A stretch of 64,000 nucleotides of DNA from Methylovulum psychrotolerans (GCF_002923755.1 NZ_PGFZ01000001.1:326262-390261), one strand, 5' to 3'. Shown: positions 6,745 to 16,207, counted from the first letter of the stretch. Program-made: numbers and translations. Notes: generated by a model not told the origin, from the sequence alone.

Positions 6745-7534
6745 ACCCGAACAACCCATAGCCACGCCAGACCCATGGCAGACCTTACGCGAGTTTACCC
6801 CGGCGCGTATCGGCCTAGGCCGTGCGGGTATGAGCCTGCCCACCCAAGCCAGCTTAGATTTTCAGCTAGCCCATGCCTTAGCGCGTGATGCAGTCAATAT
6901 CCCTTTAGATTTTACCCATCTGGCCGAGGCTTTGGCGGCGCGGGGCTTAGCATCGTTGACCTTGGCAAGCCAAGCGGACAACCAGCGCCTGTATTTACAG
7001 CGTCCTGATTTAGGGCGTTTATTGGCGGAGTCGGCAGCAGAGACGTTACGCCGCCACGCCACTCACCAAGCCGACGCCGTCATTGTGGTGGCGGATGGTT
7101 TATCGTCAAAAGCCATTGCCTGTCATGCGGAAAATTTTTTAGCCCTGCTGTTGCCGGCCTTGCAAAGCTATGCCCTACCCCCGGTGTGTCTGGTCAGGCA
7201 TGGTCGGGTCGCTATCGGCGATGCCATCGCCGAGCAGTTTGCCGCCCGATTATGTATCCTCTTAATCGGCGAACGCCCCGGCCTAAGTTCGCCGGACAGT
7301 ATGGGAATTTATTTCACCTATCGCCCCCGTGCCGGTATCAGTACCGATGCCGACCGCAATTGCATTTCCAACATCCATCACAATGGCTTAAGCTACGCAC
7401 AAGCCGTGCAAAAGTTGTTGTTTTTAATCAAAGAAGCGGAGCAGCGCCAGCTTTCTGGGGTGGAATTAAAAGACGGGACGGTCGAGGCGGTGCTGGACAA
7501 CCAGCAAGCGTCAGGGTGTTTTTTATTGGGGTGA
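6731..7534 (+). CDS. eutC: Ethanolamine ammonia-lyase small subunit
   Basis: The 267-residue small subunit pairs with EutB and helps bind adenosylcobalamin. Family marks include the N-terminal PWQTLREFTPARIGLGRAG, the central VVADGLSSKAI, and LIGERPGLSSPDSMGIY followed by DRNCISNIH. The ATG lies inside the end of eutB (14-bp overlap), so the two are probably co-translated. A hairpin at 7570-7596 probably ends the transcript. The enzyme needs cobalamin, and the window also holds a bluB-cobT fusion for lower-ligand assembly at 22.2-23.9 kb. Confidence 0.95.
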   Translation: MAVNKPEQPIATPDPWQTLREFTPARIGLGRAGMSLPTQASLDFQLAHALARDAVNIPLDFTHLAEALAARGLASLTLASQADNQRLYLQRPDLGRLLAESAAETLRRHATHQADAVIVVADGLSSKAIACHAENFLALLLPALQSYALPPVCLVRHGRVAIGDAIAEQFAARLCILLIGERPGLSSPDSMGIYFTYRPRAGISTDADRNCISNIHHNGLSYAQAVQKLLFLIKEAEQRQLSGVELKDGTVEAVLDNQQASGCFLLG

Positions 7535-7569
7535 CGAACAGACACTCACTTGGGCGGCTTATAAACAAA

Positions 7570-7596
7570 GCCCCCTCCTGAGGGATTGGAGGGGGC
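7570..7596. terminator. GC-rich hairpin between eutC and convergent gene
   Basis: GCCCCCTCC at 7570-7578 pairs perfectly with GGAGGGGGC at 7588-7596 around a 9-base loop. It lies 36 bp after eutC and before the end of the convergent minus-strand gene (7643), so it may terminate both. The following tract on the plus strand (CATATATTT) is T-poor, which makes this a moderate intrinsic terminator candidate. Confidence 0.55.
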
Positions 7597-7642
7597 CATA
7601 TATTTCATTGGGTCGCTTAAGCTTGCCAATTTTTACACAAAC

Positions 7643-8392
7643 TTAAGTCAATGAGACAAACACCACAGAAACGCCTGTATAATTTACGCCAGTATCTGGG
7701 AATCTCATATCGTAAATTAAAGCGCCGCTTGCCGTATAGTTATACAGATTGTTTGCCGATGCCAAATAGACATTGCCTGACTTACCGGCAGCTATGCTGC
7801 TTATGCTAAACCCTGTATTGCAGTAGGACAACTGATTCAAATTCAGATCGCGTACAGTGAACCCTAACTGGGAACCGTTGTAGGAAGCATAAACTTTATC
7901 GCCAAGAACGGTCACATCGGTATAGTTTATCGTGTTAATGGGGAAGACCATATCGTAAATCAGCGCCCCATTTGTTCCATAATGGTAGATATGGTTTCCG
8001 GAAGCCAGATAAAGGTCATTATTCGTTCCGGCGGCGATGCCGCTGGTAACAAATGGTGTGGCAAACCATGAAAGCTGGTTAAGGTTCAAATCACGGACGG
8101 TCACGCCCACTTGTGAGCCGGAATACGAAGCATAAACATGGTCTACGGTGACGGTAATGCTTGTATAATTGATTCCCGCATCTGGAAAAGTCATCGTGTT
8201 AATCAAAGTGCCATCTGCTTTGTAATGGTAAATACGATTGGCCGAGGTCAGATATAAATCACCGTTCGCCCCTGCCGCGATGCTGTTGATATTAAAGCCA
8301 GTGTTACAAAAAGACAATTGGTTTAAGTTTAAGTCGCGTACGGTAAAGCCTTTTTGTGAGCCATTGTATGATGCATATACATTGTTAGTCAT
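7643..8392 (-). CDS. Three-repeat propeller-like protein (249 aa)
   Basis: The protein is almost wholly three tandem copies of an 81-residue unit opening VYASYNGSQ.GFTVRDLNLN and containing SIAAG..GDLYLTSAN.IYHY and FPD.GINYT. Such units, with one strand-rich blade or two per repeat, suggest a beta-propeller-like or beta-sandwich fold. No signal peptide is visible if translation starts at MTNNVYASYNG (8390-8392). That start is chosen because AAAGGCG precedes it; an open extension to 8422 adds only 10 poorly conserved residues. It stands alone and function is unknown. A lectin- or scaffold-like role is conjecture. Confidence 0.75.
   Translation of the reverse strand: MTNNVYASYNGSQKGFTVRDLNLNQLSFCNTGFNINSIAAGANGDLYLTSANRIYHYKADGTLINTMTFPDAGINYTSITVTVDHVYASYSGSQVGVTVRDLNLNQLSWFATPFVTSGIAAGTNNDLYLASGNHIYHYGTNGALIYDMVFPINTINYTDVTVLGDKVYASYNGSQLGFTVRDLNLNQLSYCNTGFSISSIAAGKSGNVYLASANNLYNYTASGALIYDMRFPDTGVNYTGVSVVFVSLT
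7652..8380 (-). repeat. Three tandem ~243-bp coding repeats
   Basis: The repeated 81-residue protein unit is also visible as DNA. Blocks of the minus strand encoding VRDLNLNQLS recur near 7830-7860, 8073-8103 and 8316-8346, i.e. every 243 bp. Repeats 1 and 3 are more alike than either is to repeat 2 (both have CNTGF where repeat 2 has FATPF). This suggests duplication with later divergence, and the tract is a likely site for recombination-driven length change. Confidence 0.7.
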
Positions 8393-9213
8393 TTTAAACG
8401 CCTTTGAAAAAGTTAAACGCATTGCAGGTCATTATTTTTATAATCACCCAAGAAAACATTACCCCTATTATAGGTAATGCGGAAGGTGCATCCATGCCTG
8501 TACGCCATATAAACTTTTGTGTTTCAAAGCCAGTTTAAAGGCGCACTCATTCATAAAAGTCATTGAAATTTAATTCTTTTGACCAATAAAGTTAATAAAA
8601 ACTCCGTTTTATTTAAAAAACTGATAAAGCTTAAAGCTTTATAAGCTAAAGTCGGTTTTAATTATTAAAAAATCATATATCCGAAAGATAAATTTAATGA
8701 GTTGTTTTAGTCTAAGTTAAAAAACTATTAAATGAAATTAACTATTACTATTAAAAATAGTCAATATTTAACAAATGACGCGCCTACGGCAATAAGCAAC
8801 TGATATTTAAAGCTAAAATATTTATTGTCGGCATGATTAAAAACGGTTTTTTTATGAATAACCATCTAAATCAAGCAACGGAAAGATGCAAGCCACTGAC
8901 TCCTTCGCTTAGCAAAGCCAAGGATAAACAGTAAAAATGCAAAGTGGCGGGTATTAACAGCTAGCGCAAGAATAACCTCGCTAACTTTTTTGGGGACACA
9001 AGCAAAAGACGCGGCTCGCGTAGCTGTGCCAGATATAATCTGGCGATCGCTCCGAGAAGCCTATTTTTGGCGTGGTTAAAAACCATAAAGGTTATGGTCT
9101 TGTGGCTTGTAGAATAGGGGGGTTAGCCAGCGTGAACGGGATATTAACCCGTTCCGTGACTTATTATTAGTGAAGAGAGGGGGGAGATTAGCACTTACAC
9201 TAATGTAAGGCTT
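8393..9213. other. AT-rich intergenic region (~820 bp)
   Basis: No supported gene. The left two thirds (about 8560-8870) are very AT-rich with runs of A and T. The right third carries a GC-rich patch (about 9000-9060, with GGCTCGCGTAGC and GCGATCGCTCC) and a perfect 7-bp inverted repeat, GAACGGG at 9134-9140 and CCCGTTC at 9148-9154, downstream of lpxC. The inverted repeat lacks a T-run. A 26-codon frame near 8854 has no ribosome binding site and is not called. Confidence 0.5.
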
Positions 9214-10137
9214 TTATGACTCAGGGCGTTGCGATTGCGCGGAACGCATAAAAGAAATCGGCGCATCATTTTCGTTATCGAACGTGACCATTTCCCAAGC
9301 GTCTTTCTCTTCAAGCAATTTACGCAATAATTTGTTATTCAAACCATGGCCGGACTTATGGCCGGTAAAGCCGCCAATCAGGCTATAACCCAGTAAGTAC
9401 AGGTCGCCGATGGCATCAAGAATCTTATGTTTGACGAATTCGTCAGCACAACGCAGGCCTTCTTCATTGAGGATTTTATAGTCATCGACAACAATGGCGT
9501 TATCTAAACTGCCGCCCAATGCCAGATTGTTTTGCCGTAACATATCAATGTCTTTCATAAAGCCAAAGGTTCTGGCACGGCTGACTTCCTTGACGAAGGT
9601 GGTGGACGAGAAGTCCATTGTCGCCGTTTTGACATGTTCTTCAAAAGCAGGATGTTCAAAATCAATGGTAAACGTGACTTTAAAGCCGTCGAAGGGATCA
9701 AAAGCGGCCCATTTATCGCCGTCTTCAACCAGCACCCGACGTTTGATGCGGATATATTGTTTAGGGCACTCCTGCTCTTCAACCCCGGCAGATTGCAATA
9801 AAAACACAAAAGGCCCGGCACTGCCGTCCATAATCGGCACTTCGGCGGCACTGACATCAATCATGGCATTATCAATACCCAAACCCGCAAATGCGGACAA
9901 TAAATGCTCAACTGTGGAGATTTTCACCCGCCCCGCAACCAACGTGGTCGACAGCACTGTTTCACCAACATTATTGGGCGATGCTTGGATAGTGACGGGG
10001 TCCGCAAGGTCGACACGGCGGAATCTGATGCCCGTATTCGCTTCGGCAGGACGTAAGGTCAGATAGACTTTTTCGCCGCTGTGCAAGCCGACACCCGTGG
10101 CCCGAATAGTATTTTTTAACGTACGCTGTTTGATCAT
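9214..10137 (-). CDS. lpxC: UDP-3-O-acyl-N-acetylglucosamine deacetylase
   Basis: LpxC carries out the committed zinc-dependent deacetylation of lipid A synthesis. With the start at [15 protein letters not shown] (10135-10137) it has 307 residues, the normal length; the longer open frame to 10167 adds 10 atypical residues. Zinc and catalytic motifs are present: VEHLLSAF (His78), the MDGSA loop, [15 protein letters not shown] with the paired His/Asp ligands, and [10 protein letters not shown] with the catalytic His. In many gammaproteobacteria lpxC follows ftsZ; here ftsA/ftsZ are not adjacent and the gene is solitary. Confidence 0.96.
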   Translation of the reverse strand: MIKQRTLKNTIRATGVGLHSGEKVYLTLRPAEANTGIRFRRVDLADPVTIQASPNNVGETVLSTTLVAGRVKISTVEHLLSAFAGLGIDNAMIDVSAAEVPIMDGSAGPFVFLLQSAGVEEQECPKQYIRIKRRVLVEDGDKWAAFDPFDGFKVTFTIDFEHPAFEEHVKTATMDFSSTTFVKEVSRARTFGFMKDIDMLRQNNLALGGSLDNAIVVDDYKILNEEGLRCADEFVKHKILDAIGDLYLLGYSLIGGFTGHKSGHGLNNKLLRKLLEEKDAWEMVTFDNENDAPISFMRSAQSQRPES

Positions 10138-10422
10138 AAACTCATTAACTCCGAATGAAAGGAGCAAAAACCGTGAATATTATCACAATTTGTTAAGAAG
10201 GAAGCATGTTAACGCCAAGCATTACAGCGCATAAAGGCATTAATATGATTTGGATAGTGACTATTTACAGCCAGCAATAGGTACCGATAGTTTGGCGTAG
10301 CGATTAATGCTACTCTTACTGCCGCTCTTAGTGCTATTTTTGATGTTAACTCTTGATTGACCATTTCATTAAAGAAAAGCTTCAACCCATAAAGAGCTGA
10401 CTTTACTATTTTTTACGGAATT

Positions 10423-11580
10423 ATGCTAAAACATTTTTTTCAGCCCCGCCCTACCCTGCCTCCCGATCCTGCGCCTGAGTTAGCAGGCTTATTAGCGGGC
10501 AGATATGCACAGCAAGTTGTGCAAAAACAACTCCGGCAAGACCCCGCCCAACTCCAAACGTTGCAAGTTTTGCAAATCTTGTTGGAGGAATTGGCGGCGC
10601 AGGAGGGCGGCAAGCAGCGGCCTTGCCGGAGCGTATACATTTATGGTGATGTCGGGCGCGGCAAATCCATGCTAATGGCATTGTTTTACGAAGCCTGCCC
10701 CATTACCCAAAAACGTCGGGTACATTTTAATACCTTCATGCAGGAAGTTCACACATTTATCTATAAATGGCGGCAACAAAACCAAACTGACGCGATTTCC
10801 GCCTTGGCGCAAAATATCCGCAGCTCGGTGCGGCTATTGTGTTTTGACGAGTTCCATGTCACCGATATTGCCGATGCCATGATTTTAGGGCGTTTGTTCG
10901 GTAAGCTGTTTGAACTGGGGCTGGTGGTGGTGATCACTTCCAACCGTCACCCTAATGACCTTTATCAAGGCGGCCTACAGCGCGAGCAATTTTTATTTTT
11001 CATTAGCATTTTAGAAAAAGCCGCGCATATTATAGAGCTGTCTGCCGAGCAAGACTACCGTTTAGGCCATGGCAGTGCGCAACAGGTCACTTATTATTGC
11101 CCGCTTAGCGAAGTGCCGGGCGAACGGACTGAGCAGATGCGCCAATTTGTTTGGCAAACCTATCGGGAATTATCGGAAGGGGCCTTGTTACAGCCGGATT
11201 TTGTCACCGTCTTAGGCCGTGAAATCCAACTAAAAGCCACCTATCAGGATATTCTGTTCACCTCATTTGACGAACTGTGCGCCCAAGCCCTCAGCGCCGC
11301 CGATTATCTGGCGATGGCCGGACGCTTTAACATCGTCATGATGGTCGGCATCCCTCAACTGTCCGCCGAAAAGCGCAACGAAGCCAAGCGTTTTATGACC
11401 TTAATCGATGTGTTATATGAGCATACCATCAAGCTGATTTGCAGCGCCCAAGTCCCTGCCCCTGAACTGTACACCGAAGGCGACGGCGCGTTTGAGTTTA
11501 AGCGCACCGTCTCCAGGCTGATTGAAATGCAATCGGACAGCTATTGCCAACGTGCCGACGCGTTGCGCCAAAACCGTTAA
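10423..11580 (+). CDS. zapE: Cell-division ATPase ZapE (AFG1-like)
   Basis: A 385-residue AAA+ ATPase of the AFG1/ZapE family, known in Escherichia coli to act at the Z-ring late in division. Walker A GDVGRGKS is at residues 75-82 and Walker B with the following family motif, LLCFDEFHVTDIADAM, at about 138-153. VITSNRHPNDLYQGGLQR is the sensor region that typifies the family. ATG at 10423. It ends 4 bp inside the convergent GNAT gene, so the two stop codons overlap. Confidence 0.9.
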   Translation: MLKHFFQPRPTLPPDPAPELAGLLAGRYAQQVVQKQLRQDPAQLQTLQVLQILLEELAAQEGGKQRPCRSVYIYGDVGRGKSMLMALFYEACPITQKRRVHFNTFMQEVHTFIYKWRQQNQTDAISALAQNIRSSVRLLCFDEFHVTDIADAMILGRLFGKLFELGLVVVITSNRHPNDLYQGGLQREQFLFFISILEKAAHIIELSAEQDYRLGHGSAQQVTYYCPLSEVPGERTEQMRQFVWQTYRELSEGALLQPDFVTVLGREIQLKATYQDILFTSFDELCAQALSAADYLAMAGRFNIVMMVGIPQLSAEKRNEAKRFMTLIDVLYEHTIKLICSAQVPAPELYTEGDGAFEFKRTVSRLIEMQSDSYCQRADALRQNR

Positions 11581-12425
11581 CCCAGCTCAAGGCTGGTCAC
11601 GGCAAAGAGCTTGCCGATAGCAACATTGGGCGGGGATTGCGTGTACATCCGCGCCGTTTCAAAAACCGGCTGCATGGCACGGTCAGCCGCTAAGGCTAAA
11701 GCCTCGCGGTTAGGTTCGGGGATGTCCATAAAAAAAGGGCTACCTTCGGGCAAGGTCGCCACTAAGGCCGTTAATAACGCTTCGGCAACGTTGGCCGTAT
11801 CCGCCAGCAGCGGCCCTAGCCGATAACCGCCATGGCAAGCACGGATGACCCCAAAACCTTGCAGCCGCCCTTCCCTTACCACCGCCAAGGCCGTGCCGTG
11901 GGTTTGGTTTAGCCAAGCCTTTAAAAACTCTGGCCTAGGCGCTGGAAACAAGGTACTGTCATACGCCAATAATTCCGCAAACGGCACACTGGCCGCTGCC
12001 CTGATGCCATTATCTGAGCTGGCGGCCTCCACCGTACTTAAGCCTTGATAACGGACATGCCGATAGGCGCTGTGAAAACCCGATTTCTGATAATTGCCCT
12101 GTTGGGCTACTACCCCGTCCAAGCCTATATTACCGCCTTGTAAATAAGCCATGGCCGTTTGCCAAAGCTGCATACCAAAACCCTGCCCACGGTAGTCTGG
12201 CTTGACGATATACAGCCCGATAAAGCCGTACTCTGGGCTATATTTCACTCCCGAAATGCTGCCTATCGGCTCGCCATCCAATAAGCCGAGAAAAAACCCT
12301 TGCGGGTCGGTCGGGTAAAAATACCCGGCATCTGCCACCCCAGGCCGCCAGCCTTCTTGCCCTGCCCAGCCCAAAACCGTTGTCAGCTCCGTTGAGCCCA
12401 TTGTACGGATCAGATATTCAGCCAT
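11577..12425 (-). CDS. GNAT-family N-acetyltransferase, two-domain (282 aa)
   Basis: The N-terminal half is a classic GNAT fold: the FIGLYIVKPDYRGQGFGMQLW acetyl-CoA loop around residues 70-90, preceded by GEPIGSISGVKY. The C-terminal half (about 150-282) matches the YitH/HxlR-like acetyltransferase extension with GFGVIRACHGGYRLGPL. Proteins of this layout acylate small molecules or proteins, and the substrate is not known. It is convergent with zapE and divergent from the TetR gene, so it may or may not share the regulator's target set. Confidence 0.8.
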   Translation of the reverse strand: MAEYLIRTMGSTELTTVLGWAGQEGWRPGVADAGYFYPTDPQGFFLGLLDGEPIGSISGVKYSPEYGFIGLYIVKPDYRGQGFGMQLWQTAMAYLQGGNIGLDGVVAQQGNYQKSGFHSAYRHVRYQGLSTVEAASSDNGIRAAASVPFAELLAYDSTLFPAPRPEFLKAWLNQTHGTALAVVREGRLQGFGVIRACHGGYRLGPLLADTANVAEALLTALVATLPEGSPFFMDIPEPNREALALAADRAMQPVFETARMYTQSPPNVAIGKLFAVTSLELG

Positions 12426-12583
12426 TTTTTTAACCTCTTATGTAAATGTGGGTAGGGTTTACTATGCTTAGCTTTTCGCTTGCTTTCAAGCTTTAATTAG
12501 GGAAATTGGCACACTCTTGCATTGCCACCTACAGCATTTTCTTATACAATCATTTCAAACAACTGTTTAATACTGCCGTTTAC

Positions 12584-13243
12584 ATGTTAGAGACCCGCTC
12601 AGCAACCAAGCCAGAATTAGCCATTAACCGCTTATTGCAAATTGCCGTGGAAGTGTTTGCCGAGCAGGGCTACCGTGACGCGACCGTGCGCGAAATTTGT
12701 ACCCGCGCCAATGTCAATGTGGCGGCAGTTAATTATTATTTCCGCAGCAAGGAAGGCTTGTATACGGAAGCATTGGTTTTTGCCTTTACCGAACTGAACA
12801 AACTCTACCCTTACCAAGCTGCCGAGGATGTCGGTTTGCCGCCTGAGCAACGCCTAAACCTATTTATCCAACATTTTCTCAATAAATTATTGGATGACAG
12901 CCATTTGGGTATACCGGGCAAACTGATTAGCCGGGAAATTGCCGAGCCGACCAAAGCCTTGGATATCATCATCGCCAAGGCGATTATTCCGCAATGTGCG
13001 TTGCTGGAAGAGATTATCTTAGTATTGTTAGGTGGACAGGCCGATAAAATGCTCTTGCAACGGTGTGTGATGAGCATTTTAGGGCAATGTCTGATGTTTA
13101 AGCATTCGCGGTCGATTATTGACCGCCTGTTTCCTGAAGCAATTGCCGGCCCCGCCGCCATACAAGCAAGCAGCCAGCATATCGCCGCGTTTTCTCTAGC
13201 GGCGCTCCAGCAATTAAAGCCCGCCGCCGAGTGTCCGTTATGA
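12584..13243 (+). CDS. TetR-family regulator, CecR-like (219 aa)
   Basis: N-terminal TetR helix-turn-helix: INRLLQIAVEVFAEQGYRDATV followed by NVNVAAVNYYFRSKEGLYTEAL. The C-terminal part resembles the DUF1956 ligand domain of CecR (YbiH). ATG 12584 (MLETRSATKPE) is preferred over a TTG-started extension from 12506. Its stop overlaps the ATG of the ABC permease gene (ATGA at 13240-13243). In Escherichia coli CecR controls an ABC efflux operon of similar make-up, so this is probably the local repressor of the exporter downstream. Confidence 0.85.
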   Translation: MLETRSATKPELAINRLLQIAVEVFAEQGYRDATVREICTRANVNVAAVNYYFRSKEGLYTEALVFAFTELNKLYPYQAAEDVGLPPEQRLNLFIQHFLNKLLDDSHLGIPGKLISREIAEPTKALDIIIAKAIIPQCALLEEIILVLLGGQADKMLLQRCVMSILGQCLMFKHSRSIIDRLFPEAIAGPAAIQASSQHIAAFSLAALQQLKPAAECPL

Positions 13244-14400
13244 ATCATATCGCCTTAAAAATGCTGATGGGAGATAAAGGCAAATATCTAGGGATTGTCA
13301 TGGGGCTGACGTTTGCCTCACTGATTATGACTCAGCAGCCAGCCATTTTCATCGGCCTGATGGCACGTTCTTACAGCTTTATTTCTGATGTCGGTTTGCC
13401 CGACATTTGGGTGATGGATCCCAAAGTGCAGTTTATTGACGACATTAAGCCCATGCAGGAAACCGAACTGTACCGGGTGCGCGGCATCACTGGCGTGGAA
13501 TGGGCAATGCCCTTGTATAAGGGCTTATTAAAAGCCCGTCTCACTGACGGGGCGTTTCAGACTTGTAATGTCGTTGGCTTGGACGATACCACACTGATCG
13601 GCGGCCCGGCGGTGATGTTGGAAGGTAAGTTGAGCGATTTGCGCCGCAGTGATGCAGTAATTATCGACATTGACGGTGCGAGTGAAAAGCTGGCGAAACC
13701 GGCGGCAACCCCAGACGGTAAGAAAACACCGCTGAAAGTGGGTGATAGCCTAGAATTAAATGACCGCCGTGCCATCGTGGTCGGTTTGGCAAAAGTGACC
13801 CGCACCTTCCAGTCACAGCCTGTCATTTACACCACTTATTCACGGGCTAAATCCTACGCGCCTGTAGAGCGAAAAATGCTCTCGTTTGTTTTGGTAAAAG
13901 CCAAACCCGGCCAAGATAAAGCAGAATTGGTCAAACGCATAGTGGCCATCACAGGCTTGGAGGCCTATACCCAAGATGATTTTAAAAAATTGACCTATTC
14001 CTATTTTCTGAAAAATACGGGCATTCCGATTAACTTTGGCATCACCATCGCTTTAGGCTTTATCGTCGGCACGGCTATCGCCGGGCAAACGTTTTACAAC
14101 TTCACCCTGGAAAATTTGCGCCAATTTGGGGTATTAAAAGCCATGGGGGCAAGCAACAGCACCCTCTTGCGGATGATCTTACTGCAAGCCGTGGTGGTGG
14201 GCAGTATTGGCTATGGTTTAGGGGTCGGCATCGCCGCCTTATTCGGCTTTTTGATGCGCCATAGCATTTTGGCTTTTAAGATGCCTTGGCAATTGCTGGT
14301 GTTTAGCGGCGGCGGGGTCGGGCTGATTTGCGTCATGGTCGCCCTCATCAGCATCATGAAAGTCATCCGTTTAGAACCCGCCATTGTTTTTAAGAGCTAA
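13240..14400 (+). CDS. ABC transporter permease, DevC/FtsX type (386 aa)
   Basis: Membrane subunit of a MacB/DevC-like exporter: one N-terminal span (GIVMGLTFASLIMTQQPAIF), a periplasmic domain of about 230 residues, then three C-terminal spans of the FtsX domain including LENLRQFGVLKAMGASNSTLL. The start is ATG 13240, overlapping the TetR stop; a GTG at 13231 is possible but lies inside that gene. Together with the ATPase, membrane-fusion and outer-membrane genes that follow, it forms a complete tripartite pump. In cyanobacteria DevBCA exports glycolipids; the substrate here is unknown. Confidence 0.88.
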   Translation: MNHIALKMLMGDKGKYLGIVMGLTFASLIMTQQPAIFIGLMARSYSFISDVGLPDIWVMDPKVQFIDDIKPMQETELYRVRGITGVEWAMPLYKGLLKARLTDGAFQTCNVVGLDDTTLIGGPAVMLEGKLSDLRRSDAVIIDIDGASEKLAKPAATPDGKKTPLKVGDSLELNDRRAIVVGLAKVTRTFQSQPVIYTTYSRAKSYAPVERKMLSFVLVKAKPGQDKAELVKRIVAITGLEAYTQDDFKKLTYSYFLKNTGIPINFGITIALGFIVGTAIAGQTFYNFTLENLRQFGVLKAMGASNSTLLRMILLQAVVVGSIGYGLGVGIAALFGFLMRHSILAFKMPWQLLVFSGGGVGLICVMVALISIMKVIRLEPAIVFKS

Positions 14401-14417
14401 ACCTTGGGAATCCCGTC

Positions 14418-15128
14418 ATGAACGCCACGCCGTTAGCTATCCGTTGCCGTGATATTGTTAAGACCTACGACACAGGCGGCCAAGTGGTAACTGCGCTCAA
14501 CGGTGTGAATTTGGATATTAACATGGGCGAACTGATGATGTTGGTCGGCCCTTCAGGTTGCGGAAAAACGACCCTCATCTCCATTATTGCCGGTATTCTT
14601 GACCAAACATCGGGTGACTGTGAATTGTTTGGCGAGAACTTGTTGACCTTACGCAGTAAGGACAAATTACGGTTCCGCGCCGAAAATATAGGCTTTGTCT
14701 TCCAAGCTTATAATTTGCTGCCCGCCCTGAATGCCGCCGAAAATGTCTCGGTGCCGTTAATTATCAACGGGGTAAAGCGTGGTGAGGCCGAGCGCCGGGC
14801 GGCGCAAATGTTGGAAAAAGTGGGCTTGGGCGAACGGACAATGTCCTTACCTGCGCAACTGTCCGGTGGCCAGCAGCAACGGGTCGCCATCGCCCGCGCT
14901 TTAATACACAGCCCGCGTCTGATTGTCTGCGACGAACCTACCAGTGCCTTGGATCACGAAAGCGGCCAGAATGTCATGAACTTGCTAAAAGCCGTAGCCC
15001 TCGATCAGCAGCGGGTTTTGGTGATTGTGACCCATGATGCGCGGATTTTTAATTTTGCCGACCGTATCGCCGAAATGGACGACGGGCATATTGTCAACGT
15101 GGCGCATTCCGCCGCTGAGCTGAAATAA
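14418..15128 (+). CDS. ABC transporter ATP-binding protein, DevA/LolD type (236 aa)
   Basis: Complete ABC ATPase: Walker A GPSGCGKT at residues 44-51, Q-loop in NIGFVFQAYNLLPALNA, signature LSGGQQQR, Walker B LIVCDEPTSALD, and H-loop VIVTHDARIFNFAD. It energises the permease encoded 17 bp upstream. ATG at 14418, followed by a gap of 111 bp before the membrane-fusion gene. The LolD/MacB subfamily assignment rests on the permease type and the compact single-domain form. Confidence 0.93.
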   Translation: MNATPLAIRCRDIVKTYDTGGQVVTALNGVNLDINMGELMMLVGPSGCGKTTLISIIAGILDQTSGDCELFGENLLTLRSKDKLRFRAENIGFVFQAYNLLPALNAAENVSVPLIINGVKRGEAERRAAQMLEKVGLGERTMSLPAQLSGGQQQRVAIARALIHSPRLIVCDEPTSALDHESGQNVMNLLKAVALDQQRVLVIVTHDARIFNFADRIAEMDDGHIVNVAHSAAELK

Positions 15129-15239
15129 CCCCACGTCCGTACCGCAGATTTTTAAACCCTCATGTCGGTGCGGTTCTAAACGTAATTAGGCTTTAACGTA
15201 AGGGTACGCCAGACGTATCCCACCCTATCCAGAGGCGTT

Positions 15240-16202
15240 ATGAAAATCAGACATGTCTTGCCGGTACTCGCCAGTGCCGGATTTATTTTTGCCATTTATA
15301 CCGTCATCAGCGGTAGCCAACCCATGCCCGTGGCCGCTGCCGTGGCCGAACCCGCTTCCGCGCCGTTCCAAAGCTTTATTGCCGGAGCCGGGATCATCGA
15401 AGCCAAAAGCCAAAACATCGCTATCGGCACACCGCTGTCGGGTATCGTCAACGTGGTCACCGTCAAGGTCGGCGATAAGGTCAAAGCGGGTGCGGTGTTG
15501 TTTTATCTGGATGACCGTGAAGCAAAAGCCACCCAAGCGGTCAGACACGCCGATCTTGCCAAAGCCCAAGCCGAAGTCAATGTCGCGCTCGCTAACGTCA
15601 ATGATAGCCAAGCGCTGAGCCGCTTAGCCGAAGCAGTCACCGACAAGCGGGCGATCAGCGGCGAAGAGTTGCTGAAACGGCAGAACACGCTGTTAATCGC
15701 CAAAGCTCAGCTAGAGAGCGCCAAAGCGGCAGTACAGCAAATGGCGGCGGCTCTGGCGGATAGCCAAACCACCTTAGACAGGCTGGTGATACGCGCCCCT
15801 GTTGACGGCGAAGTGTTGCAAATCAATCTGCGGCCAGGTGAATTTGCCCAAGCGGGCGGCGGTAATGCCTTGCTGGTGTTGGGTAATTTAGACCAACTCC
15901 ATGTCCGGGTCGATATTGACGAAAATGACGCGTGGCGTTTCGATAAAAGCCGTCCGGCGGTGGCGTATTTACGCGGCAACCGCGATTTTAAATTTCCCCT
16001 GCAATTGGCTTATGTCGAGCCGTTCGTCGTGCCGAAAAAATCCCTCACCGGCGACAGCACCGAGCGGGTCGACACCCGCGTGTTACAAGCCTTGTATAGC
16101 TTTGACCGTAAGCAGTTTTCAGTGTATGTCGGCCAGCAAATGGATGTGTTTATCGAAGCACAAGCCTTTGCCGAGCCCAACACCCCCAAAACGGGAGGCT
16201 AG
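15240..16202 (+). CDS. HlyD-family membrane-fusion protein, DevB type (320 aa)
   Basis: Periplasmic adaptor of the ABC exporter. It has an N-terminal membrane anchor (VLASAGFIFAIYTVI), then a lipoyl/barrel-sandwich half beginning SGIVNVVTVKVGDKVKAGAVLFYLD. A helical hairpin rich in Ala, Gln and Leu follows (about residues 95-180), and then the second lipoyl half (RLVIRAPVDGEVLQINLRPG). The length is at the short end for the family. It is followed 5 bp later by the outer-membrane channel gene. Confidence 0.9.
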   Translation: MKIRHVLPVLASAGFIFAIYTVISGSQPMPVAAAVAEPASAPFQSFIAGAGIIEAKSQNIAIGTPLSGIVNVVTVKVGDKVKAGAVLFYLDDREAKATQAVRHADLAKAQAEVNVALANVNDSQALSRLAEAVTDKRAISGEELLKRQNTLLIAKAQLESAKAAVQQMAAALADSQTTLDRLVIRAPVDGEVLQINLRPGEFAQAGGGNALLVLGNLDQLHVRVDIDENDAWRFDKSRPAVAYLRGNRDFKFPLQLAYVEPFVVPKKSLTGDSTERVDTRVLQALYSFDRKQFSVYVGQQMDVFIEAQAFAEPNTPKTGG

Positions 16203-16207
16203 CAGCG

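Noticed and set aside
7652..8380. Repeated DNA considered as a CRISPR or non-coding repeat array
   Set aside because: The period is 243 bp, a multiple of three, and all copies are in one open reading frame with conserved protein motifs.
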